DNA of 64,000 bases. Source: Bradyrhizobium zhanjiangense (GTDB taxonomy: Bacteria > Pseudomonadota > Alphaproteobacteria > Rhizobiales > Xanthobacteraceae). The notes under the pieces were generated by a model. The model saw nothing but the letters and a program-made list of their open reading frames with translations, did no database searches and was not told where the DNA came from. Location: assembly GCF_004114935.1 (NCBI RefSeq), contig NZ_CP022221.1, positions 4,485,001 through 4,549,000 on the forward strand, given 5' to 3'. Below are positions 1-8,520 of this stretch, one piece after another; position 1 is the stretch's first letter; every line of letters begins with the position of its first letter. The position numbers were made by a program, and so were the translations under genes.

Positions 1-1
1 G

Positions 2-367
2 CCCGCCGCCAACAACGAGCCGCGCTTCAAGCCGTCACATCCGGTCGAACTGCTGGCGGGCGATAAGGACGTGTTCGGCGACGGCAGCATGACGATCCTG
101 TCGACGCCCGGCCACACGCCGGGGCACCAGTCGCTGCTGGTGAAATTGCCGAAGACCGGCGCGGTGATCCTGTCGGGCGATGCCGTGCACTTCAAAGACA
201 ATTGGGACAATCGCCGCGTGCCCAGCATGAACGTGAGCAAGGACCAGACCGCGGCCTCGATGCAGAAGATCGCCGACACGCTCGCCAAGGAAAAAGCCCA
301 GCTCTGGATCAACCACGACAAGGCCCAGCGCGACAGCCAGAAGATGGCGCCGGAGTTTTACGAGTAG
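2..367 (+). CDS. MBL-fold metallo-hydrolase, C-terminal part (5' end outside window)
   Basis: The reading frame is open from base 2, so only the C-terminal ~121 residues are visible. They carry the second half of a metallo-beta-lactamase fold: TPGHTPGHQS, which supplies a metal-binding His, then SGDAVHF with the bridging Asp, and NHDKAQ near the end with the last His. The short HTPGHQSLLV core with a C-terminal NHD is typical of the AHL-lactonase-like branch of the family, which hydrolyses lactones or related esters in the cytoplasm or periplasm. The HxHxDH motif and any signal peptide lie upstream, so substrate and location cannot be judged. A palindromic repeat follows the stop directly. 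Confidence 0.85.
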   Translation, partial: PAANNEPRFKPSHPVELLAGDKDVFGDGSMTILSTPGHTPGHQSLLVKLPKTGAVILSGDAVHFKDNWDNRRVPSMNVSKDQTAASMQKIADTLAKEKAQLWINHDKAQRDSQKMAPEFYE

Positions 368-368
368 A

Positions 369-412
369 GCGTTTTCCAGCGAAGTGGACACCGGTTCGCG
401 CCAAGAAAACGC
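369..412. repeat. Palindromic intergenic repeat, GCGTTTTC/GAAAACGC type
   Basis: Arms GCGTTTTC (369-376) and GAAAACGC (405-412) enclose a core with CGAAGTGGACACCGGTTCGCG. The element starts 2 bases after the metallo-hydrolase stop. From memory it matches a short palindrome common between Rhizobiales genes; this was not checked. It could fold in RNA at the end of the upstream message. Confidence 0.6.
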
Positions 413-509
413 GTCAAAATAAGAACTGGGTGCGTGACGACGTTGCTGCCATGATGCTGGCAGCAGCTGCGTGCTAGGGCCCGCGAAAGCTCCGCAACAG
501 GAGATGATC

Positions 510-1388
510 GTGGGCGAATGGGCCGGGGTTGCGATCGCGCTGGCGTCGAGCAGCCTCGGTGGCACGGCGGCGGCCATTACTCGCTATCTCGTCGGCGGCG
601 CCGATCCCATCCTGCTCGCGATCCTGCGCTGGGGGATCGGCTTTTTCTGCCTCCTGCCATGCGCGCTGATGCTCGGCGTGCGCTGGCCGCAGCGGCCCGA
701 TTGGCCGGCCGTGGCGCTGCTTGGCGTCTGCTTCTTCGGCCTGTTCTTCATCCTCTACAACATCGCGGTGTCCTACACGACCGCCGCGCGCGCCAGTCTT
801 GCGCTCGCGACGTTGCCGCTCCACACCATGGTGGTCGGAGCGCTGCTTGGCGTCGAGCGGCTGACGGCGCGCAAGATCACCGGCGTCGGCATCGCCGTGC
901 TCGGCGTGGCCGCGGCGCTGGCCGCGGGCCTGGCGCAGAGTCCGCCAGGAGCCTGGCGTGGCGAATTGATCATGACAGCGGCCGTATTCTGCATGGCTTT
1001 CTACAACGTATTGTCGCGTCCGCTCATGCAGCGATCGAGCGCGCTCGGCTTTCTCACCGTCGGCATGGGTGCGGGCGCCGTCGTGCTGGTGCTGGCGGGT
1101 CTGGTGAAGGGCAGCTTCGCGGCGCTCGATCACTTCGCGACGGCGCAGTGGATCGCCGGCATTTATCTGGGCATTGGCGGCGGTGCGCTCGCCTTCATCC
1201 TCTGGGTCATGGCGCTGCGGCGGGCAACGCCGACCCGCGTCGCCAACACCATGACGGTCAATCCGATCGCTGCCGCTCTGCTGGCGGCGCTGCTCATCGG
1301 CGAGCCGATTACGCCCAATCTGCTTGTCGGCCTGCTTGCGGTGTTCGCCGGGATCTGGATCGCGACCAGCGAGACGAAGCCGGCCTAA
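510..1388 (+). CDS. DMT-superfamily permease (EamA family)
   Basis: A hydrophobic protein of about 292 residues with two EamA repeats and around ten membrane segments, the usual architecture of drug/metabolite exporters in the inner membrane. The second repeat ends in the typical NPIAAALLAALLIGEPIT stretch, followed by a last helix. The start is uncertain: GTG 510 has GGAG six bases upstream; ATG 504 touches the same GGAG and is less well spaced; GTG 471 is further upstream. The substrate cannot be told from sequence. It is not obviously in an operon, since a palindromic repeat follows. Confidence 0.85.
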   Translation: MGEWAGVAIALASSSLGGTAAAITRYLVGGADPILLAILRWGIGFFCLLPCALMLGVRWPQRPDWPAVALLGVCFFGLFFILYNIAVSYTTAARASLALATLPLHTMVVGALLGVERLTARKITGVGIAVLGVAAALAAGLAQSPPGAWRGELIMTAAVFCMAFYNVLSRPLMQRSSALGFLTVGMGAGAVVLVLAGLVKGSFAALDHFATAQWIAGIYLGIGGGALAFILWVMALRRATPTRVANTMTVNPIAAALLAALLIGEPITPNLLVGLLAVFAGIWIATSETKPA

Positions 1389-1440
1389 AGCGCGCGATGA
1401 GCCTAGGATGAATCGTCACCGCGCTTTAGGTTTTTGTTTT

Positions 1441-1489
1441 GAGCATGATCTTTTCGGAAAACCGCTGCACACTTTTCCGGATCATGCTC
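1441..1489. repeat. Palindromic repeat GAGCATGATC/GATCATGCTC
   Basis: Perfect 10-base arms GAGCATGATC (1441-1450) and GATCATGCTC (1480-1489), with inner TTTTCGGAAAA / CTTTTCCG also partly complementary. It forms the convergent boundary between the DMT gene and the small membrane protein gene and shares one base with the stop codon of the latter. It looks like a family common in Bradyrhizobium and relatives (recalled, not searched) and may act as a bidirectional terminator. Confidence 0.7.
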
Positions 1490-1680
1490 TAGCTCCGCGG
1501 GACGGTTGCCGCGGGCGGACTCGTTTCGGGCGTCTTCTTCGGCTTCAGCGTGCCGGCATAGAACGAGAGCAGCCATACCAGCAGGATGGCGAGGAGATAG
1601 ACGCCCCAGGCCTGCGGCGGCGTGGTCGCCCAGCGCAGGAGGCCTTTGAATGTGCGGGGCGGGCCGGCGTCTTCGCTCAT
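1489..1680 (-). CDS. Small membrane protein of unknown function
   Basis: 63 residues: a polar N terminus, one clear transmembrane helix (WGVYLLAILLVWLLSFYAG, residues ~25-43) and a Pro/Thr/Lys-rich tail. It lies just downstream of the MFS gene on the same strand, separated by about 30 bases, so the two are probably co-transcribed. No domain recognised. The clean single helix and the tight downstream position support a real gene; the stop codon abuts a palindromic repeat. Confidence 0.6.
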   Translation of the reverse strand: MSEDAGPPRTFKGLLRWATTPPQAWGVYLLAILLVWLLSFYAGTLKPKKTPETSPPAATVPRS

Positions 1681-1711
1681 GGCCCGCTTGTGCGTGAAAG
1701 TGGCTGGGCGG

Positions 1712-2869
1712 TCAATCCGGGCGTCGCTCCGGGCGGATCAGGAACAGGGCCGCCAACGCCGAGAGGCTGAGCGCGGAGGAGACGATCAGCACCTTGGCGC
1801 CCATGACGTCGATCAGCAGGCCGAAGGCGAGCGGCGCCACCGCCTGCGCCATCCGCGCCGGCGCGCCGATGATGCCGAGACGATAGCCGAAGTCCTTCGG
1901 CCCGAAGATCGCGAGCGGAAGCGTGCCGCGCGCGATCGTCAGGATGCCATTGCCGGAGCCGTGGAACAGCGCAAACGCGCTCGCCGCAGCGCCGCCGAAG
2001 ATCGCCACGACCACCGCGCCGATCGGATGGGTGAGGCAGGCGAGCCGCGTCGACCACAGCGGATGGAAACGGCTGAGGACGCCGGCTTCGAGGATGCGTG
2101 CGCCGACCTGGGCCGGCCCGATCAGCGCGCCGGCTGCGATGGCCTCGACCGGCGTTGCGCCCGTCGTCTCCAGGATGCGCGGGAAATGCGCGGCCATCGC
2201 CCCGGTGACGGTCCAGACCGCGGCGAAGATGAAGGCGAGCAGGATCATGGTGCGGTCGAGCGGCAGGTGCGGCTTCTCGGCGGTCGCTGCGGCCTGCCTG
2301 GCGCCCTTGATCGCCGGGAGCATGAAGAAGTTGAGAGGCAGGCCGACCAGGATGTTGGCGGCGGCCCAGGCAAAGCACGTCTCGCGCCAGCCGATATGCG
2401 ACAGCCCCCAGGCGGTGAGCGGCCAGCCGACCGTGGAGGCGAAGCCCGCCATCAGCGTGATGCCGGTGATGGGCCTGCGCGCCTCGGTGCCATAGATGCG
2501 GCCGAGCGCGGCGAAGGCGGCGTCATAGAGGCCCATCGCCATGCCGATGCCGAGCACGAGCCAGGCGATCGCCATCACCGCCACCGACTGCGAGAGCCCG
2601 AGCAGGACGAGGCCGGCGGCGATGGTCAGGTTTGAGGCCGACAGCACCTGCCGTCCGCCGACAAGATCGATCTGTCGCCCGATGCGCGGGCCGAGCATCG
2701 CCGCGATCACGAGCGAAGCCGAGAACGCGCCGAAAATCCAGTTGGAGGAGACGCCGAGGTCGTGCGCCATGGGATCGGCAAGCAGCGCCGGCAGATAATA
2801 GCTGGAAGCCCAGGCCAGGGTCTGCGTGGTGCCGAGCGCCAGGATGATCGGAAGCTGGCGCTGGGTCAT
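1712..2869 (-). CDS. MFS transporter
   Basis: About 385 residues from ATG 2869, twelve predicted membrane helices. The loop after helix 2 reads GPRIGRQIDLVGGRQVL, a form of the major facilitator signature G-x3-D/R-x-G-R-R. The open frame runs on to 2992, but the extra 41 residues are polar and Ala-rich and unlike an MFS N terminus, so the start was placed at MTQRQLPIIL. Family knowledge gives a proton-coupled inner-membrane permease; the substrate is unknown. A 63-residue membrane protein gene follows on the same strand. Confidence 0.85.
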   Translation of the reverse strand: MTQRQLPIILALGTTQTLAWASSYYLPALLADPMAHDLGVSSNWIFGAFSASLVIAAMLGPRIGRQIDLVGGRQVLSASNLTIAAGLVLLGLSQSVAVMAIAWLVLGIGMAMGLYDAAFAALGRIYGTEARRPITGITLMAGFASTVGWPLTAWGLSHIGWRETCFAWAAANILVGLPLNFFMLPAIKGARQAAATAEKPHLPLDRTMILLAFIFAAVWTVTGAMAAHFPRILETTGATPVEAIAAGALIGPAQVGARILEAGVLSRFHPLWSTRLACLTHPIGAVVVAIFGGAAASAFALFHGSGNGILTIARGTLPLAIFGPKDFGYRLGIIGAPARMAQAVAPLAFGLLIDVMGAKVLIVSSALSLSALAALFLIRPERRPD

Positions 2870-3041
2870 TTGCGCGTGCTTCCGATTCTGGCCGACAAAG
2901 TCATCATCGCCGGCATTTGCAGCCCGCGCGGCGGACGCGTCAACCGCGGCGGCGGCATATTCGACCTGCAAGGGACGGGAGCCTGGCGTCACGTCGGCCC
3001 TCGCGCCTTTCGCTCGTCACGAATGCGCGTCATAATGGCAT

Positions 3042-4301
3042 ATGCAAGTAACTTCGCGCCTTTCACTGATGAACTGGGTCGCCGGCCAGGGGCTTACGGG
3101 CCTCGCTGAACCCGAGCTGCTCCGCGGTTTCTGCGAGCGCTGCTGCGCCGAAGGGCTCGACCTGTCGCGCGGGCTCGTGGTCATCGACACGCTGCATCCG
3201 ATCTACGAGGGCCGCGCGTTTCGCTGGAGCGATACGCCAACCAACGAGAGCGACGTCATCGAATACGGTTCGACCGCGGAGGGCGACGCCGCCAAGAACT
3301 GGCGCCGGTCGGTGTTCTATCATCTGCTCGAGCACGGGCACGACGAGATGGTGATCGATCTTGCTGATGCGCCGTCGCTCGATTTCTCGCAGATCGGCGA
3401 CCTCGCCGAAAAGGGCCATCGGCATTTTCTTGCTTTCGTGCATCGATTCGGCGAGACCGGCGCGCTCGGGCAGATGGACTGTCTCTACTCCTACTGGACG
3501 ACGCGGCGCGAGGACGGCTTTACGGAATCCGAGCTGGTCGCGCTGCGCGACCTCGTCCCCGTTCTTGGTCTCGCGATCAAGTCGGCGCAGCAGGTCGACA
3601 TCGTGCGCACGCTCGGCCGCGTCTATCTCGGCCGCGACGCTTCCGAGCAAGTGCTCCGCGGGCGCATCTCGCGCGGCGTTACCGAGCGCATCAACGCCGT
3701 GCTTTGGTATTCGGACCTGCGCGGCTCGACCGGTATCAGCGAGAGCATCGGTCCCGACGAGATCATTCCGTTCCTCAACGACTATGCGCAGGCCGTGATC
3801 GACGCCATCCACGATGCCGGCGGTGACGTCCTCAAGCTGATCGGCGACGGTGTGCTCGCGATGTTCTGGGGCGAGGATATGGCGGATGCGCGTCGGGCCG
3901 CGCTGCGCGCCGAGCATCTGTTTCGCAAGAACATCACTGCATTGAACAAGCGCCGGGCGGCCGACGGCCGTCCCACCACGTCGGCCTATATCGGCCTGCA
4001 TGTTGGGGAGGTCTTCTACGGCAACATCGGCAGCGAGGACCGACTCGACTTCACCGTGGTCGGGCCGACCGTCAACGAAGTCAGCCGCATCGCCTCGATG
4101 AGCCGCTCGGTCGATCGCGAACTGCTGGCGTCGTCGGAGTTTTACAAGGGTCTCGACGCCACTGGGCGCCGCTATCTCGTCTCCACCGGCCGCTACGCAC
4201 TGCGCGGCATCGGCCGCGCGCAGGATCTCTACACGCTCGATCCCGACGTCGATGCCAGCGAGCCCGTGACGGGAAGCTATGAGCGGTATCTGGCGGGTTA
4301 G
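3042..4301 (+). CDS. Class III adenylate/guanylate cyclase, probably class IIIb
   Basis: 419 residues. Residues ~1-200 form an unrecognised sensory region with no membrane helices; residues ~215-400 are a class III cyclase homology domain. Visible catalytic parts are YSDLRGST (metal Asp225), GGDVLKLIGDG (second metal Asp269) and DFTVVGPTVNEVSR (Asn345, Arg349). Thr338 occupies the purine-specifying position where class IIIa enzymes have Asp, which points to class IIIb, the subgroup in which bicarbonate activation is known. It should make cAMP from ATP in the cytoplasm. The start could also be ATG 3069. It is divergent from the MFS gene, and a large inverted repeat follows. Confidence 0.9.
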   Translation: MQVTSRLSLMNWVAGQGLTGLAEPELLRGFCERCCAEGLDLSRGLVVIDTLHPIYEGRAFRWSDTPTNESDVIEYGSTAEGDAAKNWRRSVFYHLLEHGHDEMVIDLADAPSLDFSQIGDLAEKGHRHFLAFVHRFGETGALGQMDCLYSYWTTRREDGFTESELVALRDLVPVLGLAIKSAQQVDIVRTLGRVYLGRDASEQVLRGRISRGVTERINAVLWYSDLRGSTGISESIGPDEIIPFLNDYAQAVIDAIHDAGGDVLKLIGDGVLAMFWGEDMADARRAALRAEHLFRKNITALNKRRAADGRPTTSAYIGLHVGEVFYGNIGSEDRLDFTVVGPTVNEVSRIASMSRSVDRELLASSEFYKGLDATGRRYLVSTGRYALRGIGRAQDLYTLDPDVDASEPVTGSYERYLAG

Positions 4302-4320
4302 CGCAGGCTGCTTCCCCAAC

Positions 4321-4440
4321 GTCGTCCTGGCGAAAGCCAGGACCATAACCACCGTCCATAGTTTTGCGAAGATTGGTGATGACCACCGCGCAACACGTCT
4401 ACTCCCTGGGGTAATGGGTCCTGGCTTTCGCCAGGACGAC
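4321..4440. repeat. Long inverted repeat with GTCCTGGC/GCCAGGAC arms
   Basis: Arm 4321-4343 (GTCGTCCTGGCGAAAGCC plus AGGAC) is the exact reverse complement of 4418-4440; the 74 bases between are unpaired or weakly paired. Each arm is itself palindromic (CCTGGCGAAAGCCAGG), a REP/BIME-like design. It lies between convergent genes (cyclase and MFS). A related arm recurs at about 10338-10363. Confidence 0.75.
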
Positions 4441-4453
4441 GCCAGGAAATGGT

Positions 4454-5698
4454 TCAACACCGCGCCGGCGCCTCATCGCCCACCATGTCCGGCTGCCGGT
4501 CCAGTGCCACCGCCGGTGACAGCAGGATCACCAGCGCCTGTACGCCGAACACGGCCGCGGCGAGATAGAGGCAGGCTTCCGCGCTCCAGATGCCGCCGAC
4601 GATTGCGCCCAGCGCCGAGCCGAGCGGGCGGGCGCCGTAGCTCATGATGTTGATGGCGGAGACGCGCCCCAAGAGGCGCGGCGGTGTCACTGACTGGCGC
4701 AGTGTCGTTGTCGAGATCACCCACAGGATTGGCCCGACGCCGAGCAGGAAGAAGCTCAAGGCCGCAAGCCAGGGCGAGGGGACCAGCACCGTCAGTGCCA
4801 TCACGAGCGCGGCGACGAAGCCGGTGACGGGCCCGAGCCCGACCACGGTGCCGAACGCGACGCGCTGCATTACGCGCGTGGCGACCAGCGCGCCGATCAC
4901 CATGCCGACGCCGTACATCGTCAGCACGGTGCCGACGCCGGCGGCGCTCAGGCCGAGATGGCGCACGGCATAGGGCACGAACACCGCGATCTGCACGAAC
5001 CATCCGGTGTTGAAGATGAACTGGGTGATGAACACCGGCCGCAGCAGCGGGTGGTGAAACACGAAGGCTGCGCCTTCGCGGATGTCCTGGAACGGGTGGC
5101 GCTGCGGCGCCGGCGCGCGAGCAGGCTCGTAGATGCCGCCGAGCAGTACCACTGCGACGGCCGAGAGCGCCGCGGCAAAGCCGAAAGCAGGGCTCGCGCC
5201 CCACCATCCCACCAGCGCGCCGCCGAGAGCAGGGCCGCTCGCAAAGGCGATGGTGCGCGCGAGCTCGATCCGCGCATTCGCCGCCGGCAACAGGTCCGAG
5301 CTCACCAGCGACGGCACCAGCGCCGGTGCGGCCACGCTGTAGACGACAGTGCCGCACACCGCAGCGAAGCCGAGCAACGCCAGCAGCGGCAAATTGAGCG
5401 CGCCCAGCGCCAGCAACAGCACGATGGCTGCGAGTGCGGCGGCCCGCAACGCCTCGGCTCCCGCCATCAGCCAGCGGCGGGAGATGTGGTCGGCGAGCAC
5501 GCCGGCGGGAATGGCGAACAGGACGAAGGGCAGGGTGAGGGCGGTCTGTAGCAGGCCGGTCCGGCCTTCGGCGACCCCCAACGTCAGCACGGCGACGATG
5601 GGCGCTGCGGCCAGTGCGATCTGCTCGGCCGATTGCGCCGCAAGGTTCGACCAGGCGAGGCGGTTGAAGGTGTCAGGGAGGCGAGGAGGCGTTGACAT
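4454..5698 (-). CDS. MFS transporter, EntS-like (MFS_3)
   Basis: 414 residues, twelve membrane helices. The first intracellular loop reads GVLADHISRRWLM, the conserved DxxxRR loop of MFS. The N terminus (FNRLAWSNLAAQSAEQIALAAAPIVAVL) and overall pattern are typical of the MFS_3 branch that includes enterobactin exporter EntS and several macrolide exporters. It faces mntH divergently across a 170-base spacer holding a probable metal-responsive operator, so shared metal control is possible. The substrate is unknown. Confidence 0.85.
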   Translation of the reverse strand: MSTPPRLPDTFNRLAWSNLAAQSAEQIALAAAPIVAVLTLGVAEGRTGLLQTALTLPFVLFAIPAGVLADHISRRWLMAGAEALRAAALAAIVLLLALGALNLPLLALLGFAAVCGTVVYSVAAPALVPSLVSSDLLPAANARIELARTIAFASGPALGGALVGWWGASPAFGFAAALSAVAVVLLGGIYEPARAPAPQRHPFQDIREGAAFVFHHPLLRPVFITQFIFNTGWFVQIAVFVPYAVRHLGLSAAGVGTVLTMYGVGMVIGALVATRVMQRVAFGTVVGLGPVTGFVAALVMALTVLVPSPWLAALSFFLLGVGPILWVISTTTLRQSVTPPRLLGRVSAINIMSYGARPLGSALGAIVGGIWSAEACLYLAAAVFGVQALVILLSPAVALDRQPDMVGDEAPARC

Positions 5699-5818
5699 GG
5701 CTCATATCCTGCAGAGGCGAATTTGCGCCAATGTTCGCCCGTGAGGACCACCGAACCCACCCGCTTCCCGACAAGAGGCGAGATTGCCACGGCCACGCCA
5801 GGAACCGGTGTGGCTAGA

Positions 5819-5841
5819 TGCAGTTGCAAATGAGTTGCAAT
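5819..5841 (+). promoter_or_regulatory. Candidate Fur/Mur operator upstream of mntH
   Basis: TGCAGT (5819-5824), TGCAAA (5825-5830), TGAGTT (5831-5836), with TGCAAT at 5836-5841, are imperfect direct hexamers; the same stretch contains TTGCAA-ATGAG-TTGCAA. Bradyrhizobium japonicum Fur is known to bind three imperfect direct-repeat hexamers and to repress mntH with manganese. The position 28-50 bases before the chosen mntH start fits. Its role as an operator is inference. Confidence 0.65.
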
Positions 5842-5868
5842 AAGAACCAAGTCGAGTATTCTGCCAGC

Positions 5869-7221
5869 ATGGATGCCCGATCACCCCACCTGACCCCCGA
5901 CGCAGCCGGCTGGCGTGCCGACGCGCCGACCACCAAGAGCCTCGCCGAGGTCAATTCCACCGTCGCCATTCCGGCCGCCGGCCGCTGGTGGCGGCGGCTG
6001 CTGGCCTTCGTCGGTCCGGGCTACCTCGTCTCGGTCGGCTACATGGATCCTGGCAATTGGGCGACCGACCTCGCCGGCGGATCGAAATTCGGCTACACGC
6101 TGCTCTCGGTCATCCTGCTCTCCAACCTGATGGCGATCCTGCTGCAGTCGCTGGCGGCGCGGCTCGGCATCGTCACCGACCGCGACCTCGCGCAGGCCTG
6201 CCGCGCCACCTATTCGCCGGCGGTCAACTTCCTGCTCTGGCTCGCCTGCGAGGCGGCGATCATCGCCTGCGATCTCGCCGAGGTCATCGGCACCGCGATC
6301 GCGCTGAAGCTTCTGTTCGGCATTCCCCTGATCGGCGGCGCGCTGCTCGCAGCCCTCGATGCCTTCCTGCTGCTGCTCCTGATGAACCGCGGCTTCCGCT
6401 TCCTCGAAGCCTTCGTCATCGCGCTGCTGGCGGTGATCGCGGTCTGCTTCGTGGTCCAGATCGCGGCTGCGGCGCCGCCGGTCGCGGAGGTGCTGCACGG
6501 CTTCGTGCCGAAGACCGAGATCTTCACCAATTCCGACATGCTCTACATCGCGATCGGCATCATCGGCGCGACCGTGATGCCGCATAATCTCTACCTGCAC
6601 TCCTCGATCGTGCAGACGCGCGCCTATGAGCGCAACGACACTGGCCGGCGCGAGGCGATCAAATGGGCAACGACGGACTCGACCATCGCCCTGATGCTGG
6701 CGCTGTTCATCAACGCCGCGATCCTCGTGGTGGCAGCTGCGACATTCCACAAGAGCGGCCATTCCGACGTCGCCGAGATCGGTCAGGCCTTCGAGCTACT
6801 GTCGCCGCTGCTCGGCCTCGGCATCGCCTCGACGCTCTTTGCGGTCGCGCTGCTCGCTTCCGGCCTCAATTCAACGGTCACGGCGACGCTCGCCGGCCAG
6901 ATCGTGATGGAGGGCTTTCTCGACCTGCATCTGCCGAGCTGGGCGCGCCGCCTGCTCACGCGCGGCATCGCCATCATTCCGGTGATCATCGTCACCGCGA
7001 TCTATGGCGAGCGCGGCACGGCGGATCTGTTGGTGTTCAGCCAGGTGGTGCTGTCGATGCAGCTGCCCTTCGCCGTGATTCCGCTGGTGCGATTCGTCTC
7101 CGACCGCCGCAAGATGGGGCAGTTCGCGATCCCGGTCTCGGTCGCCGCCGTCGCATGGATCGTCGCGGGGGTGATCGTGATTTTGAACGTGAAGCTGCTG
7201 GCGGATACGCTGTTCGGGTAA
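5869..7221 (+). CDS. mntH: Nramp-family Mn2+/Fe2+ transporter MntH
   Basis: 450 residues from ATG 5869, about eleven membrane helices. The two unwound metal-binding segments are present: DPGN (residues 60-63) in helix 1 and MPHN (237-240) in helix 6. It imports Mn2+ by proton symport across the inner membrane and is the main manganese importer in B. japonicum. An in-frame ATG at 5818 exists, but the 17 extra residues would be coded by the hexamer operator, so the downstream start is preferred. It is monocistronic; the next feature is a repeat interrupted by an IS. Confidence 0.93.
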   Translation: MDARSPHLTPDAAGWRADAPTTKSLAEVNSTVAIPAAGRWWRRLLAFVGPGYLVSVGYMDPGNWATDLAGGSKFGYTLLSVILLSNLMAILLQSLAARLGIVTDRDLAQACRATYSPAVNFLLWLACEAAIIACDLAEVIGTAIALKLLFGIPLIGGALLAALDAFLLLLLMNRGFRFLEAFVIALLAVIAVCFVVQIAAAAPPVAEVLHGFVPKTEIFTNSDMLYIAIGIIGATVMPHNLYLHSSIVQTRAYERNDTGRREAIKWATTDSTIALMLALFINAAILVVAAATFHKSGHSDVAEIGQAFELLSPLLGLGIASTLFAVALLASGLNSTVTATLAGQIVMEGFLDLHLPSWARRLLTRGIAIIPVIIVTAIYGERGTADLLVFSQVVLSMQLPFAVIPLVRFVSDRRKMGQFAIPVSVAAVAWIVAGVIVILNVKLLADTLFG

Positions 7222-7257
7222 TGTCGCCGCAATGCTTTCTGTCATCGCCCGGTTTAA

Positions 7258-7307
7258 TGTTCAGCCCGGGGACATGACCGACGGGTGTTCGGGGACATAG
7301 CCGACAC
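7258..7307 (+). repeat. Left terminal inverted repeat of the IS (50 bp)
   Basis: Identical over 50 bases to the reverse complement of 8471-8520. It contains two copies of GGGGACAT followed by an ACCGAC or GCCGAC block, likely tandem transposase-binding sites. The transposase stop codon (7261-7263, complement) and its last codons lie inside this repeat. Confidence 0.9.
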
Positions 7308-8430
7308 TTTCTCCGCTCGCCAAGTCGATGATAGCGATTTGGTGGGCGGCAAAGAAGATCCCGTATTGCGCATCGTTTGCCGAGGGGCGGATGGCGAGGC
7401 GCTCGCCACGGAAGGCCTGTGGCACTTTCCACAGACGTCCCTTGAAGCTGACATAGGCCTTGGTCGTGGAGACGCGGCGCACGATCTCATGGCTGTCGTA
7501 TTCGACCTGTGGCAATCGATCGGGCATTGGTCGCTGGCTGGGCCGATATCGACTGGCCGGGACCTGTTGTCCGAGCGCCTCGTGTGGCCGTTCGAAGTTG
7601 TAGACTTCCCGCCAGGCGTCGAAGGCACGCTGCGTCTCTGCGAGATCGCGGAACTGTCGCAGTGCGAACACCTCAGCCGCGAGGGTGCGGTGGAATCGTT
7701 CATTCTTGCCGCGGCTTTGCGGGTGATATGGGCGGCTGCGGATGACGGCGACGCCAAGCTTGAGCAGCCACACCGAGAACCGTGTCCATCGCTCGCCGGA
7801 AGGATCACCCCAGGGCGAACCATTGTCGACGAAGAAGGCCTCCGGGAGCCCGTAGTGGCGAAAGGTCTTCTCCAGGCGGCTGCGCACGGTATCTGTGCGT
7901 TGATCGGCACAGGCCTGCAGACACAGATCATAGCGGGAGTGGTCATCCACCACCGTCAGAGGATGGCACTGGGTATCATTGCCGAGCCGAACCCAGCCTT
8001 TGAAGTCCATCTGCCACAACAGATTGGGGGCCGGCATCTCGAAACGCTGGCTTGCCATCGGGCCGCCGATCGGAGGCTTGATGCGGCCAGACCGACGCAA
8101 GATCTGATGAACTGTTGAGACTGCTGGCGAACGCAAACCATTGCGCTCCAGGCAGTGAGCTATCTTGCGAGCTCCCCATGCCGGATGGGCATCGCGCACC
8201 GCGAGAATACGTGCCTCGAGCTCGCAATCGGTCTGTCCCGGGCTCGCATGCGGTCGGCGCGAGCGGTCGTTGACATTCTGATCCGCTTGCCATCGTGCAA
8301 GCCACTTGTAGCCCGTGTCGGGATGGATATTGAACCGCCGGCAGAGCTCCCGCCGGTTCGCTCCCTCCTGCATCGCAAGCCGCACGAACTCCCGCCGCTG
8401 ATCCATCACCGACACCTCTCGCCAGGGCAT
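7261..8430 (-). CDS. IS481-family transposase
   Basis: About 389 residues from ATG 8430 (MPWREVSVMDQRREF). Residues ~10-60 are a helix-turn-helix (RRELCRRFNIHPDTGYKWLARW); residues ~130-290 form the rve integrase core with DDE residues in WQMDFKG (Asp142), FFVDNGSPWG (Asp202) and GKNERFHRTL (Glu244). A C-terminal all-beta region follows. It cuts and joins the IS ends. An in-frame start at 8454 would add eight residues. All catalytic residues are present, so it is probably active. Confidence 0.92.
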   Translation of the reverse strand: MPWREVSVMDQRREFVRLAMQEGANRRELCRRFNIHPDTGYKWLARWQADQNVNDRSRRPHASPGQTDCELEARILAVRDAHPAWGARKIAHCLERNGLRSPAVSTVHQILRRSGRIKPPIGGPMASQRFEMPAPNLLWQMDFKGWVRLGNDTQCHPLTVVDDHSRYDLCLQACADQRTDTVRSRLEKTFRHYGLPEAFFVDNGSPWGDPSGERWTRFSVWLLKLGVAVIRSRPYHPQSRGKNERFHRTLAAEVFALRQFRDLAETQRAFDAWREVYNFERPHEALGQQVPASRYRPSQRPMPDRLPQVEYDSHEIVRRVSTTKAYVSFKGRLWKVPQAFRGERLAIRPSANDAQYGIFFAAHQIAIIDLASGESVGYVPEHPSVMSPG

Positions 8431-8470
8431 GGACTTGGCCTCCTTTACCGCCAAATCCCTGCACTATGAT

Positions 8471-8520
8471 GTGTCGGCTATGTCCCCGAACACCCGTCGG
8501 TCATGTCCCCGGGCTGAACA
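8471..8520 (-). repeat. Right terminal inverted repeat of the IS (50 bp)
   Basis: Exact reverse complement of 7258-7307; it begins GTGTCGGCTATGTCCCC and ends GGGCTGAACA. The repeat lies upstream of the transposase start and probably includes or adjoins its promoter. Confidence 0.9.

Larger units (their letters stand above)
7258..8520 (-). mobile_element. Intact IS481-family insertion sequence, 1263 bp
   Basis: The element starts TGTTCAGCCC at 7258 and ends GGGCTGAACA at 8520. The outer 50 bases of the two ends are exact inverted repeats. Both flanks carry TTTAA (7253-7257 and 8521-8525), read as a 5-base target duplication. One full-length transposase gene is inside. Perfect ends, an intact gene and an intact duplication suggest a recent insertion. 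Assignment to IS481 rests on the transposase. Confidence 0.9.

Noticed and set aside
5818..5868. Extended N terminus of MntH from ATG 5818
   Set aside because: The extra 17 codons coincide with the direct-hexamer operator and do not look like an Nramp N terminus.
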